A stretch of DNA of 64,000 nucleotides. It comes from Cordia subcordata (taxonomy: Eukaryota; Streptophyta; Magnoliopsida; Boraginales; Cordiaceae). The notes beneath the pieces were generated by a model. The model was not told the DNA's origin. It was given only the letters and a program-made list of their open reading frames with translations, and searched no databases. The stretch's first letter is position 1. Each line of letters begins with the position of its first letter. The translations under genes were made by a program, and so were the position numbers. The DNA is taken from the NCBI GenBank assembly GCA_028554755.1, contig JAPTOF010000017.1:9424001-9488000 (forward strand). Reading direction: 5' to 3'. Below, piece by piece: positions 9,831 to 22,380 of the stretch.

Positions 9831-12290
9831 TAGCGTTGTACTTGTAAAGAATTTTTTGATAAAATAAAAATGACTATTTACCTATCAAAAATAATTAGAT
9901 GATAAGAGAAGGGACCGTAATAATAAGTCGTAAATATCATTCCTTTTCATTGTTGGTTAAATTAAGATCAAGTACAAGGAAATGCACATTTTCCACCTGA
10001 AAAGCTATGCCCTTGCTTCTGATCAGGCTTCGTAAACACAAGAATTCTTAGATCACTTTGTACCAGGCCTACTCTTTTCAGTGGACATTCACCTTAATAT
10101 CCGCACTCTGTGTACTGCGTATCTTACGAAAGAATCTTCACCAAACCATGGGTCTTTTGGCAAAAGTTTCGACAATATTTAGAAAAAAGTTTTATTTGAA
10201 AAAAGAAAAGCTGAAAACTTGTAATGTTTAATAAACGAAAGTTGAATTAAAATATACATACATATAATCTTAAAGTAAAAAAGTTGACCATCAAGCAATT
10301 ATTTCATTTAAAAATTTAAATGGTTAAAGATATATATTTGAAATATAATGTTAAAGATGTCGGGCTATTTAAATTAGATATTTCTTTAATTGACACATGA
10401 AAGTAATTTTACAAATTAAATGGATATTAGATTACTACTTGTCTTCCGAGTAACATTGATCCGAAATTCGTACCACAACTCAACATAAATGGCATCTTGT
10501 CCTTGGCTTAGAGTAAATTTCATGGTTCTTTTTTTAAATAAATCCCTCACCCCTAACTCAACCCTTTGTTGCCCATGTGATTTTAATAGAAGATCTTACA
10601 CGTGAAGAAAAGTAATCTTGACCATTTGAATTACCCATAAAAGTCATTGATTGTTTTGGATTTGTATTTTATCAGTTGAGCTTTCAGTTATTTTGAGAGT
10701 AATATTAAGCTTTAAAAAATATAGAATAATATTTTTAAAAAATGAAGTAAAATAATTTCTAGCATGATGAAAAAATAATTTTTTGAAAACTTTTTTCTGA
10801 AAAGCTTGAAATTTTTGGTTTTTCAACTTTTTTTAGCTTTAGCTTTTATGCTATTTAAAAATAGGCTAAACAAATCAATTTTACCTTTCGAACTTACAGA
10901 AATCACTTTTGAGTATCTAAAAATTAGCCAAATAGACTCTAAAAAATCTGCTTGATTCCTTCCATAACATTGTACCCTTTTTTCTCCCAAAGAAGGCTAA
11001 ACCAATAAAAAAGTTATGTGATCACTAGAGGAGGCTAAGTTTTTTCCTTTTTACCTTTGTCAACCAGCAACAACAACTTTCTTGGCAGATCAACTAGTTT
11101 ATGGAATCCAAATAGTCAAGCAAGTTCTTGATTTGCCAACTAATTTATACAAAAATTAATTTTTTTGCAAATATTTTTCATGTCTCCAAATCAATAGAAA
11201 AATAGAATCGCATGAGATTAACACAAGAAATGACTTGAAATGTCTATATAGTTTATATTCAGTATGTATACCAAGTTGAGGAGATAATTCAAATGGTTGA
11301 TACTATTTTTTTCAAGAATAAAATCTTGAATTTGAATTTCGGGCAGGTGAGGGTTAAAAAAATATTCTGTTTGTATAGGACGAGCTGTTTGGTTGCCCCC
11401 TCTACAGGCATATGTAGTGTCAACAAATTATGGTCTAAACATGCCACGAAAAAGCACTGCAGCTTGTCGGGAATTAATGGATGTGGTGAATAATATTATC
11501 CCAAGCTTTTGATGTTTACTTTGACGTAAATATTTTTTTGGACTCCCCCCCCCCCCCCCGGATCTTAATAAAACAATAACTAGTTTCCAATAATCACAGC
11601 ATGCCTTATATATCATCTGTTTTCTTTTTATTTTTTATATTTTTTGCGATGTTCTCTCCTAGAAGTGCATGCACCTGCAAATAGTAATTCTTCTTTATTC
11701 CTTTTCCTTGTTGAGTAACTCTACAGAAAATCAAAGTTTATATGGAATCACATAGGGAGAATTTCATAAATAGTTTTTATTGTTTATAAAGAGTGTCCGT
11801 TTAGTTATTATTATTTTTAAAAATAACTCACTTAGTTTTTATGAATATTAAGGATTAAATTAGTCACTTTTGAAATAATAAGAACTAAATTAATATTTTT
11901 TTAATAAATAATAGAGACCATTGTAGAACTTGTCCTAAGCACATAGAAGGGAATGATCTTACAACATACAATTCTTTCATATGAAGGGAAAAAAAGAAAA
12001 CTACTACATTTTAGTGAAGCAAATAACAAATTTCAAGATATCATATAACATTTAACATCTTGAATATTCTTCTTAACATGTAATAATTTATTTAACAGGA
12101 ATTTCATAATTCTTAACATGATATTAATTAAAGTCTGCTGTTCCAGCTACTCACTGTGCACCCATCTCTTGCAACTCAGTTACCTCAATGTCATCAATTC
12201 TCGTATTCAAAGATGTCCTCTTCAAGTCATACACGATACTGCAATACATAGTTGGCTTATATGAAAAATTGTTAACTCGAACACCAATAA
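9831..12290. other. intergenic DNA with MITE/SINE relics
   Basis: No gene. It contains a second minus-strand 'ggggtgagggattt' SINE-like tail near 10528-10550, a hAT-type MITE relic at about 10640-10950 ('tttagcttttatgct', 'aggctaaacaaatc', 'ttagccaaatagactct'), and a 15-base C run at 11545-11559. Remaining text is AT-rich and featureless. Confidence 0.45.
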
Positions 12291-12297
12291 ATTAAGA

Positions 12298-12675
12298 GCC
12301 CGTTTGGCAAAGCTTATTTTTAAGTATTTATAAGTAGCTTGTACTTATGACTAAAAAGCTATTGATTAGCAAGTGAAAATATGTTTGGATAATATGTGTT
12401 TATAATAAGTTATTAACATGTTTGATAAATAGGTGTTTATAAGTAGTAGTACTAGTTATAATGTTTAAAAAGGACTTGTCATTAATTATAAATTGTCAAA
12501 AAGTGAATTTTTTAAGAGTAATGTTGTCTTTTTATTATTTTGACCAAAGTACTTGTAAGCTATTAAAAAATAAGCTAATAATTTGAGCTTTTTTTTCCTA
12601 ACTTATAAGCTGGAAAAAAGGCTTAAAAGCTGTTTAATCAAACATGTATAAGCTTAGCCAAACACCTTCTAAATA
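12298..12675. mobile_element. hAT-like MITE
   Basis: About 375 bp bounded by an imperfect inverted repeat: left 'gagcccgtttggcaaagctta', right read backwards 'gaaggtgtttggctaagctta'. The interior repeats 'ataagtagct' and 'aagctatta' motifs and is AT-rich with no coding potential. I could not find a clean 8-bp duplication, so superfamily assignment rests on the terminal sequence only. Confidence 0.6.
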
Positions 12676-13128
12676 AAATCTTAAATTATTACACTACCTA
12701 CTAGTTTTAAAGAGAAACTTTATAATTCTTAACATGATACCCTACATATTCTATCTTGTGAATTATTATGCTGCTTTTTTTCTTTTGGTCCTAATTATTA
12801 GGCTACAAGGTTTTGGGTATTTAGGCAATTCAAGTCAAAGGTACGTTCGTCATGTACAGGATCAATGATCAACATTATGTATGTCCACTAAGACCATCGG
12901 TCTATTGGTAGGGAGGGGACCTCAAATATTTCTTTCCGGAAGACGAGTCGTTTGATTATGCTGGAAAGCCAAATTATAACACTTGGCATGTCCAAGAGAG
13001 AAATTTATATATATTTTTCTGATATGCCTGCTTCATTCCAGAACAAAGTACGAAATTTTTGTAATTTTAGTTTCACTTTTTCAATTTAGCTGCCAAAATG
13101 CTTTTGAAACTGCATTTGGAGCTCAACT

Positions 13129-13360
13129 AAGGATTTGTTTGGATTGATTTTTTTTTAAGAAAAAATATTTTTTTAAAAAAAAATTACATTAAATTTGTAA
13201 TAACTATTTGATTTGATTTATAAAAAAGCTGAAACTCTGAGAAAAGCTCAAATATAACTTTTTTTAAAAGTCAGAATTTTTAGCTTTTAAAAAAAAGTTA
13301 TTTTTTAAAAGTTATTAAAAAAAAGTGATTTTGATAAAAGCTAATCCAAATGAGCCCTAA
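13129..13360. mobile_element. small hAT-like MITE
   Basis: About 230 bp. The left end 'aggatttgtttggattgatt' is mirrored by the right end, read backwards, 'agggctcatttggattagct'. The interior is A/T runs with 'aaagctgaaactctgag' and 'aaagctcaaat' words that recur in the element in PEPC intron 4. No duplication verified. Confidence 0.55.
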
Positions 13361-13995
13361 TTTTTTCAATTCTCATAAGAGAAGAGTTGTGGAAGGGGTT
13401 AGGTTGGGGTTGGGGATAAAATGACTAGAAATGCCTAAAGAATGAACTCCCCACTTGCAATTGAATAAGTATGTAATTAAGACCATAAACAAATATGGGA
13501 TGTGTTAAAATCATAAATTGAAGAGGTACATTAAGATGATAAATAATATAAAGTGTGTTAAGATGGTAAATAAATACGAAGAATTAATCCATCTTCTTCT
13601 TTTTTTTTTTTTTTGGTTACTAGTTAAGTATTTGATGAAGTTCAAATTCATTAGTGTTGTTTTTTAGTCACTGAAGTCCTACAAAAAGAATAAACGGCGG
13701 GGCTTTTTCCTCCGAGATAGACTTAATGGTCAAGTTAGTAATTTGATAATAGAAAAACTTTAAGAAAAAATATGATCAAGTTTCTTATTTCTTTTACCTT
13801 CGGTGTTTTGGGGGGCATTTATAGGATTATTTTGGGGTAAGCCAATGAATAGGGAATTCCCATTGGCCTACTTGGCCTCTTTCTTTGAAAAGTAGAAGAG
13901 TTAAGGATACGACGCTAAGGAAGGTGGCAGCCCTAGCCAGGTCAGCTTCTTGTCAGGCTAGGCGCAAGCCTATGGTGTCTTCTGAATGCCTCTTA
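13361..13995. other. intergenic DNA, nothing recognised
   Basis: AT-rich sequence up to the left border of the large MULE. No coding or RNA feature seen. Positions 13996-14004 (ACTGTGTGT) are the left target duplication of that element. Confidence 0.5.
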
Positions 13996-14004
13996 ACTGT
14001 GTGT

Positions 14005-14150
14005 GCAAATTTTTTATTTTTACCCTCTTTTTAAAAATTTATTACAAAAATATCCTTGTTTTGAAAAGTTTTTCATAAATACCCTTTTCAGTAAGTTATA
14101 TACCGAAACTATAGGTGACTTACCATTCTCGCACGTGTCAGAGCATCTCT
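14005..14150 (+). repeat. MULE left terminal inverted repeat
   Basis: Pairs with 22800-22942 in inverted orientation with scattered mismatches and small gaps. Its inner half contains GGTGACTTACC-type palindromic blocks that continue as subterminal repeats to about 14285. Confidence 0.9.
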
Positions 14151-14285
14151 CGAGAAAATGGTAAGTCACTTACCGTCTACCACGCTGTCAGAAAGAACGG
14201 TAAGTGACTTACCGTTATTCCCTTTGAACGGTAAGTGACTTACCGTTCGTTTGTGCCATTATTCTCCTTGACCGGTAATTTACTT
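14105..14285. repeat. subterminal array of GGTAAGTGACTTACC palindromes
   Basis: At least five copies of a near-perfect palindrome spaced by short linkers. Two copies (14196-14216 and 14227-14247) are identical 21-mers that read the same on both strands except at the central base. Others are at about 14128, 14158 and 14270 (partial). The right end has a sparser mirror set at about 22730-22860. Candidate transposase-binding or hairpin-forming sites, by inference. Confidence 0.8.
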
Positions 14286-15531
14286 ACAGAATCTTTATGG
14301 CTTGAACCCCTATTTAATCCCCGCTCTTTCATTCTCGGAAGGCCCAACACCAAAGATCCAAATTTCTTATAACCCATATATAATCTGCCTAGTATCCTTA
14401 ATTTTCGAATCGCCCAAAATCTTTCCAATTATCTTTCACACATACATACTTGTATACTATTCATCTAATATTTTAGTCAGTAAGAAAATATGAATATAGT
14501 CTCTGGTCTTTTATATTATGGTGGAGAAAAAATTAATGGCCCGTACGGTATCGAATATAAAACTACGAAGTCTGTTCGTAAGGTCAAAATAAAACATGAA
14601 ACATGATACAATGAATTTGTTTATAGTGTCTATGAGAAGCTTAATTTGCGTTATGGCATCGACAGGGTGGAGCTATAGTATCGTTTCCAATCAGGGGTCG
14701 TACAGTTACAATATCCATATTTTAGCGAGGTGGTAATCAGCAACGATGATGATTTGATGGACGTGTTTCGAATAGCATGTAATGACAATAACATGAATAA
14801 TGCTCATGTTATTGTCGAAGTAAAGGCAGACGACGTGTATATACCGCAACGAAGCAGTGATTTCTAGTGTGGTTGTGCTGTTCCCGACTTGAATGGCGAA
14901 CCATCACATTACGTTGCTGGGAGTGACATAGCGGGGCCATCTTATAATGTGAGGGTGAACTTGAACATGGACACATTTCTATCTGAACCTGATGAAGAAG
15001 ATGAGGACATGGCCCTAAACAAGAACGATGCCTGGTACGACGATGATGACGTCTTCAATGGTCATGAAAACACTACGAATGTTAATGCGGAATGTGAGGG
15101 GCCGCCAACTGGTGCAGGGTCCACTGGCGGTACTGTACCGATGCACAGTGTACATAAAACTGCTCAACTTCATACGTTAGTCAAGAATATTATATGGATA
15201 GTATGGATGAGCACAAAATGCAAATATTTTCGGACGAGAAAGAATTGCCCAAAGGAATGATTTTCCTGTCAAAGAAGGACGTGATTTGGCCGGTTTAGAT
15301 GTACTCGATAAAGGTACAACGTGAATACAAAGTCAAGAGGTCTGAACCAAATTTATGGGTTGTTTGTTGCATAAATGCTTCCAACCTTAAAAATCCATGT
15401 AGGTGGGAGTTGCGGGCAATTTGGAAATTCACGCATTGCCAGTTTGAAATAACAAAGTATTGGGGCGTGCATAATTGTTTCGGTGATAGACGAAGGGTCG
15501 ACCATAAAAATGTTACCGCTACATTGGTCGG

Positions 15532-17306
15532 TGATGAGTTGTGATTTGGTGTGTGTTTGCATCGCCATTTACTTATACTTTAGAGGTGTTGAATGATTAT
15601 AATGATGCATTAGTGTAGTACTTTTGATAGGAATAGGCTTAAGTGTGAATAAATGTGCATATTGAGTTTAAGAGATAAAATGCTACATTAATAGCTTATT
15701 TTCAATGATTCAGGTGATTTTGGGTTAAGATAAAGATTGAACAATGAAAGGTGATGAAGATAGGACATGCACGGGTCTAAGGGAGAAGACTAAAGGCCGA
15801 AATGACGAAAAATTGGATGAAGGAAGTCAGCCGGACGCTAAGGAAGAATAGCCGGTCGACCGGCCACTCCAGAGTCGAAAAGCGGACGACTCCTTCAAGA
15901 GCCGATCTCGGCTAGGTCGACCGCCACTCAGAGCCCTTGAAGAAAGCCGGTCGAGTACTCGAGGCGGTCGACCTAGACGGTCGACCGGCTATGCGCGAAT
16001 CTATAAATAAAGCCCGATGCGGAGCAGAAAAGGGGGAGTTTTTACACACACTTCACACCTATTCTCACACACACTTAACCCTATTCCCTAGCCGCCTCAC
16101 ACATCCTTTTCACATACTTTTCACGAAGAACCAAGTTTCGTTGGAGGATTCAAACGCTTTGGAATCGAGATTGTTTACAAGCTGTGTTCTAAAATCGCTA
16201 GGATGAAAGGGGAGTTTCGTTATATCTCTTTCATTCTATTTTCTATTATGTCTGAGTAGGCTTGTATAGGGTGATTAAACTTATGTAATGGGTTAATTTT
16301 ATACTCTTATGATATGGGATATGATGGCTGAATATATATATATATATATATATATATGTTTTGATTTGTTTTGTTTAAATGGGTGTTCTTTCATTCATGT
16401 CTATGTGTTTGATAGAATACTTAGATGAGTACATATATATTAATTGAAGTTTGTTTGTTAGTAAACACATCTAATCCATGCTGTACTCATGTCTATGTGT
16501 TTATACATGGATGTTATGAAGTGGGTAGTGCTTTTATTCATGTCTATATGCGTATTTGCATGCCTAGTAACAAGCATAATTTCAATATCACATGTGTATG
16601 AATGTTAGTCAAATCCTGCTGTAGTGATCTTAGAATGACGGAGTATAATTTAGGGCTAATCTAGGTCGAGTTTCCTTTGGCTTTAAATCCAGCCAATAGG
16701 TTTCAGGATAGATTTAGTCGACCTTAGCAACACTAGGTCTTGGCTTTAAACCTAGCCAACGGTTTAGGTACTTAGGTAGGTTCATTCTAAGCCACCTAGA
16801 AAGTTAGTTAGTCAATCAATCTTGAGGCCCTAGGTCATAAGGACCACGCCGTAGCTCTAGGAGGCGCCGCCTAGGGACGGACCCGCACCAAGTTCTAGGG
16901 GGAAATCAGGACATTAACTAGCAACCTAGTTAAGAGCACTTATAACAGTTAGCCATCATCCCTTAATCCCATAGCATTTGAGTATAGAGTTACCCATTCA
17001 TAAGTCAAAGTCACCCTAATTCCTTTTCAATTGTTAGTTTCCTCTTAATTAACCTGCGTCCCTTTTGTTTTTATTCATAGTTTAGTTTTTTTTCATTTAC
17101 TTAGAGCTCCCAACAATCCAAACCTTCACAAGAAAAAGTACACTTAGTTTAGATCTTTCTTTTTAGCTCTTTTAGGACACCAAGCATAGGATACATTCAC
17201 GATATTCACGCCTCCCTGTGGTTCGACACCCGCACTCGTAAACACTATATTGCACGATCCGTACGCTTGCGGGTCTTTTAAAACTTGCACTCGTAAGAAG
17301 ACATCA
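15532..17306 (+). mobile_element. solo LTR (copy B) of a Ty3/Gypsy-like retrotransposon, in mudrA
   Basis: 1775 bp, TGATG...CATCA, with a perfect 5-bp duplication GTCGG (15527-15531, 17307-17311). Removing it joins the transposase frame without a shift. It has a TATA-like CTATAAATAAA at about 16001 followed by a CA-rich stretch, consistent with a plus-strand LTR promoter. Near the right end is 'ccctgtggttcgacaccc', a block commonly found close to the 3' end of plant Gypsy LTRs. The 'ggtcgaccgg' palindromes around 15855-15990 are notable. It matches copy A (3458-5339) in inverted orientation. Family name not determined. Confidence 0.88.
16332..16357. repeat. (AT)n microsatellite in solo LTR B
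   Basis: About 13 uninterrupted AT units inside the LTR; not present at the same place in copy A. Confidence 0.9.
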
Positions 17307-19160
17307 GTCGGTTATATGGTTATGCACTTCGTAAAACACAAGCTTAATTTCGATGTAGGTTTTGTACGAACACACATTATGGACACCTTTCACGTGAACA
17401 TTTCATAAGGAAAGGCATGGAGTAACTGAAATAAGGCCATTGAAATGGTGTACGGCGATTGGGACAAGTCGTACTAGTTACTTCCACGATTTTTTAGAGC
17501 TGTCAAGGCAACTAATCTAGGGACAATTGTAACATACAAGTTCTTCCAAGGGTCGACGCAAGGAACCAAAATTTTTGATGATGTGTTTTGGGCGTTTGCA
17601 CCATGCATTGCAGCGTGGAAGTATTGTCGTCCAGTGCTTTCTCTCGACGGTACTCACCTGTGCGGGCAATATAAGGGCCATCTTTTAACAGCATTGACAG
17701 CTGATGCGAACGATCAGATTTTACCATTGGCATTTGCAATTGTCGATGCATGGACAATCGAAAGTTGGCCATGGTTCCTGCAACTGGTAGGGATGCATTT
17801 GCTGCATGATATGGATGAGATTTGTATAGTGTCTGATAGACATGCAGGAATTTTTTCAGCCGTGAATCGTATCTCAGCTGATGGACAATTGCGGATGAAG
17901 CATCGGATATGCTTGAGGCACCTCAAAAGTAATGTTATGAAACAGTTCCACAACCAGTATATAAAGGACTTATGTTGGAAAGCTGGTAAGGAAATTCAAG
18001 TCCGCAAACACGTAGAAGTGATGCGAAAAATTTTGAAAGTTGACCCAACGCCAAGCGGGGCCGGTAAACGGGCATACGACTATCTCACCAACATAGACCG
18101 GGAGATGTGAACGCTGTGTGTTGATTGAGGTTCGAGGTGGGGTATGATGAATACAAACAACGTGAAGTGTTTCAATTGTGTCCTTATTAGGGCAATGTAT
18201 TTGCCTATTACAGTGTTAGTGTCGCACACTTTCACGAAGTGTGCTGAATACTTCTACAACCTGTCTATACATGTGAGGTACTTGGCAGGACAAGAATTTG
18301 TCATTCCTGTTAGAGTCAGAGAATTGTTTGACAAGTGAGAGGAAAAGTCACACCTTCATAACGTGTTCCATTTTCACAACGAAACAGGTACAACACAGGT
18401 CGGTGATAGACGTCCTGTACAAATGGTCAGATTTAATAAGAAGACACGTACCTGCGGTAAGTGGACAGCCTACCATTTGCCATGTTCACATGCACAGGTA
18501 GTTGCACGCTATTTAAATGTAACGTTAGTCAACATGTTCCCGCTTGAATATAAAGTCGAAGCATACACAAATACGTATGCCATCCCATTTCAACCTTTGG
18601 GTCACGTTGATTATTGGGCAGATGCACCTGCTTGGCAATTACAACCCAATCCAGGCAGATTGTGGCACAGAAATAGAGGACCTGCATAGGGTAGGCGTAT
18701 CCCTAATGAGATGGATCACTCGAAGCAAGTTGGTAGACGAAGGTGTTCAAATTGCAGTCAACCGAGTCACAACGTTGCCAGGTGCCCTCAAAATCAAACT
18801 AGCTTCACACTACAATAGTTCTGATAATGTTTGATGGAGATGTATCTATTATAATCACTATGTGTAATGTTTAAAGTATTGAATGGCTTTAATGTTGAAT
18901 GTGTTCTGGGATGTAATGTTTGACGTAATGTAAGTGGATTGCTTTAATGTTTGTCTAATTTTGTCATACACAAAATTATTAAATTGAAATGTAATGCAAG
19001 TAAAACTTGTTTGTTAAAGGTAAACAATTAATATACATACATCAAAAAATAAATTACATAAATTAATAAATGACAAAAAAGCAATAAAAACCCCAAGCTA
19101 TTGTGTCCCACACGCCGGAGGATGTCCCTTCTTCGCTTAAGGAGGCTGGACTCGTTAGGG

Positions 19161-21454
19161 CTACGAGGTAGCCGGGCACTTGCCAGCTCGCTGTAGCGGT
19201 AAATCCTCGGCCGTGGAATCCCTACCCTGGGCATCACCCTGGTCATCACTGCCCTGATGACCGCCCTGATCCTCACCCTGCTCATCCTGTGATGGGGCAA
19301 GATAGTCTTCAACCCGTAGTGGGGAGGTGGACGGGTCCGTCGATACCGATGGTGGCATGGTCATCTGCGTCGGCTCGAACACAAACGGAGATGAAGTAGG
19401 ACGATCCACTCGGCCCCGGCTGGCCCCACTGTGGGGGCTGAGACCAATGTGTGGGAGGTGGTGGATATGACTGGTAGCCCCACTAGTTGGTCGGTGGAGG
19501 CTGCTGCAGTGGGGTGTGTGCCCATGGGTATACCGGGGGGCTGCTTTGTAGGTGTCTGGGCGAGCTGCGAATAGTATGAAGGGGCGGGCTGGGTGGCGTC
19601 TGGGTCCATGGGTATGTCGGAGATGGCTGGGGCCACTGAGGCTGCATCGATGGCTGGGTTGATGTATCTGGTAGGTCAAAATACAAAGGCATTACCATAA
19701 TGTCGGAGTGCCTAGTCTATTCCAGGGCTCGTTGCATCTAGGACACAACATGATCCATCTCGGGCCAGGAACGATCCTGTGCCAACGTTCCTGGTTGCAC
19801 TGCTGTGAGGCGCGCCGCATGTGATGAAATGCACGACCCAATGTCGAGGCCTGCAAAACATATTTAGTAAAAGGGATTGACTTCATATAATACAGTATTG
19901 ACAAATACGTTATGAAGTATGCCAATAACCAATATGGTACACTTACCATAAAATGCTCGTCCTGTGCTGTCGCATATATCCTGCACGACGAGTTACCCAA
20001 GACGGATTACCAATCCGAATGATAGAACGACGTTGGTACCATTGTATGTACTGCTGCAGCTGCACTAGATCTGGCCTATCCTCTACAACACCATTCATTA
20101 TAACCGCCTGCACATTATCCTAATGCCCATGCCAACGCGCCACGTTCGCGGGCTTCAACATCTCCTTCCCTTTCAAATATGACTGTGACACGAACGGCTC
20201 AGGGGCGTCTGGGATCAACTGACGCAACACACGATCAACTTGATGCCACTCAACCAATCCACCGTATAGCAGGGTCACCTTCGTCCTCCACCAGTTCGAC
20301 CCCTCTGTACAATAATCCGACAAATCCCCGATAATGTCCTTATACAGCTGCCAAATAAACTGCAATGTAAAAGTGCATAGAGACTTCGGGTTAATACCAT
20401 TTCACTAACATTAAAATAAATTTAACATATGACCTAAATTTGCTATTAAAAACAAACCTGGTCAGGCTGAAGCTTGTCAATAACATCGCGGTAAAGTAGT
20501 AAGCCCCCGTTGGCCGTGTCTATAAAGGACTTATCCATAAGATACAACGTCCCGTGTGGCGCGTCCGGTAAGTTCCATCCGACCTTGGCAAAGTACATCC
20601 TGCTCTGGATGTCCTGGGCCTAGACTCAACGAGTGTGGGCCGGAAACACTGGAACACGTTCCATACCCACCATTGCAGATAAATATCACAGTAACGTTAA
20701 TACAATTACGAAATCATGTGATATTTACAAATAAGGTTTAAATGACTTATGCCAAATACCTGCAGCAGGGTGATCCCGCCACACAGGTATATCCTGTCAA
20801 AAAAAACAAAGGCATCCATCCCTTTGTACAAATATGCAAGCACTGCAGCACCCCAGTTCAATCCTTTCACAGACTCAATGTCCTGTAGCAAAAGCAACTA
20901 GTTCATGTAGCCGAACATCCATAAACGGGCACGTCGCGTTGTGACTGCACCATTGGGCTCTTGCTGGTAAGCCATCTCATACAACCTCTTAACCTCAGGC
21001 AGCCTGATCTTTCCCGTTTTTACCTCAATATGTGATTCATCCACCGTAATGCCACAAAGATCATGGAAAAGCCCAGCCCACTCACCATATACCCGTCTCG
21101 TGGTATTTAAGTGCGGGATAGGAATACCAGACACGGGTAACCCCCATAAAACAGTTACATCTTATAATGTGATAGTGGCCTCTCCAACAGGCAAGTGAAA
21201 CGTATGTGTCTCTGTCCGCCGCTTCTCCACGACGGCTGTCAATAAGGCGTGGTCAAGTTCATGCCAACCTGCTTTATAACACCCATAGAACCCTGCATGC
21301 AATAACTCTTCCTGAACTAACAGGTGCTCAGGGGTCTGGAACAAGTACCTGTCGCCTCGCTGGGTGCGTAACTCCTTTGACACGATGTCCCCCGTCAAAA
21401 TCTGCATCCTGTGCTAGGCATAATGTACCAAAAAGGATGTATCTTGGGGTCTAA
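19161..21454 (-). pseudogene. plant mobile domain (PMD) protein, MAIN/PP7L-like, carried by the MULE
   Basis: Minus-strand pieces form a PMD (aminotransferase-like) protein. Segments in order are 'THTFHLPVGEATITL' (about 21205-21162), 'DVTVLWGLPVSG', 'VYGEWAGLFHDLCGI', 'GLNWGAAVLAYLYKGMDAF', 'LPDAPHGTLYLMDKS', and after an intron 'WQLYKDIIGDLSDYC' and 'VEWHQVDRVLRQLIPDAPEPF' in two adjoining blocks. A Pro/Gln/Ser-rich tail follows (about 19690-19161). A donor site at 20759 follows 'LLQ'. Damage includes in-frame stops at about 21160 and 20880-20895, a likely 1-base deletion near 20665, and a stop at about 20123. Known relatives act in nuclear gene and transposon silencing (MAIN, MAIL1) or are transposon-borne. 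It lies tail-to-tail with mudrA. Start codon uncertain. Confidence 0.85.
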
Positions 21455-21479
21455 GACAGACATCCATCCTATATCCTAC

Positions 21480-22335
21480 GATCAAACAGTTAACATGCGT
21501 AAATAATATTAAATTACATAATATCTTATTGAATTACATGAAATTCTTTAGAAAATTTTTTATAATAATTTTCTATCAAAAAGATTTAATTCCATATTAA
21601 ATTATATTACTTTTCTATTCAAATAAACTACATTCAAATCTTAATAAAACACACCATACTCCTATTAAATTGTAATCAACTATATTAACTTTTTATTCAA
21701 ATGAACTTTGTTAAATTCCTAAAAATTATAAGAAATTCCTAAGGAAATTTCTTATATTTATTATTTAATAAATTATTTTGCACTTCGTATTAAATTATAT
21801 TACTTTTTTATTCAAATAAACCATATTCTTATTGCTAATAAATTGTACAATTTTCCTAATAAATTACAAACAATTATATTAATTTTCTAATCAAATAAAC
21901 TTTATTAAATTCCTAGTACATTTTAAGAAATTCCTAAGGAAATTTCTCAGGAATTATTTTCTAATAAATTATATTAATTTTCTATTAAAGTATATTACGT
22001 TTCTAACCAACTAAACAACATTCTCGTTCCTAATAAATTACACCATATTCCTAATAAATTACAATCAATCACACTATATTCCTACTAAATTTGCATAAGT
22101 TTTAAATGTCAAATAGGCAATTTCGGTTCTATGAAATTTCCAAAATTCATAACTTTTTCTAAAATCTTTCTAAAGTTTCTAAGTACTATAAATCTCTAGC
22201 AAACGAAAAGGTCATACATTACAAAATTACGTTAAATATCCTGTTCATATGCATGTAAAAAATATATATACATATGCATGTAAAATAAACACACATACAC
22301 ACACACATATATATATAGATATGCAACTAAAATAA

Positions 22336-22380
<45 letters not shown>

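Larger units (their letters stand above)
14490..18818 (+). pseudogene. mudrA-like MULE transposase, interrupted and mutated
   Basis: The frame from 14490 gives an N-terminal PB1-like/MuDR domain, an acidic linker (about 14980-15060), a second MuDR-type segment with 'WELRAIWKFTHCQFEITKYWG' split over 15400-15465, then the DDE core after the solo LTR. Core landmarks are LSLDGTHLCGQYKG (Asp codon 17646-17648), IVSDRHAGIFSAV (Asp codon 17835-17837) and CLRHLKSN. In the 'NNVKCFNCVL' motif the family's catalytic Glu is replaced by Lys (18165-18167). A SWIM zinc-binding motif (about 18445-18500, first Cys changed to Arg) and a CCHC zinc knuckle (18744-18785) follow. Several stops, a frameshift near 15260-15299 and the LTR insertion at 15532 inactivate it. 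The live enzyme cuts and pastes MULEs at their TIRs. Confidence 0.9.

Noticed and set aside
11280..11400. SINE-like A and B boxes
   Set aside because: Boxes are too weak and there is no tail or duplication.
15299..15544. Independent small host gene
   Set aside because: It is the N-terminal MuDR segment of the MULE transposase, continuing in frame after the LTR.
19361..19698. Extra minus-strand frames over the PMD tail
   Set aside because: These are alternate readings of the same Pro/Ser/Gln-rich low-complexity DNA; only one frame fits the PMD C-terminus.
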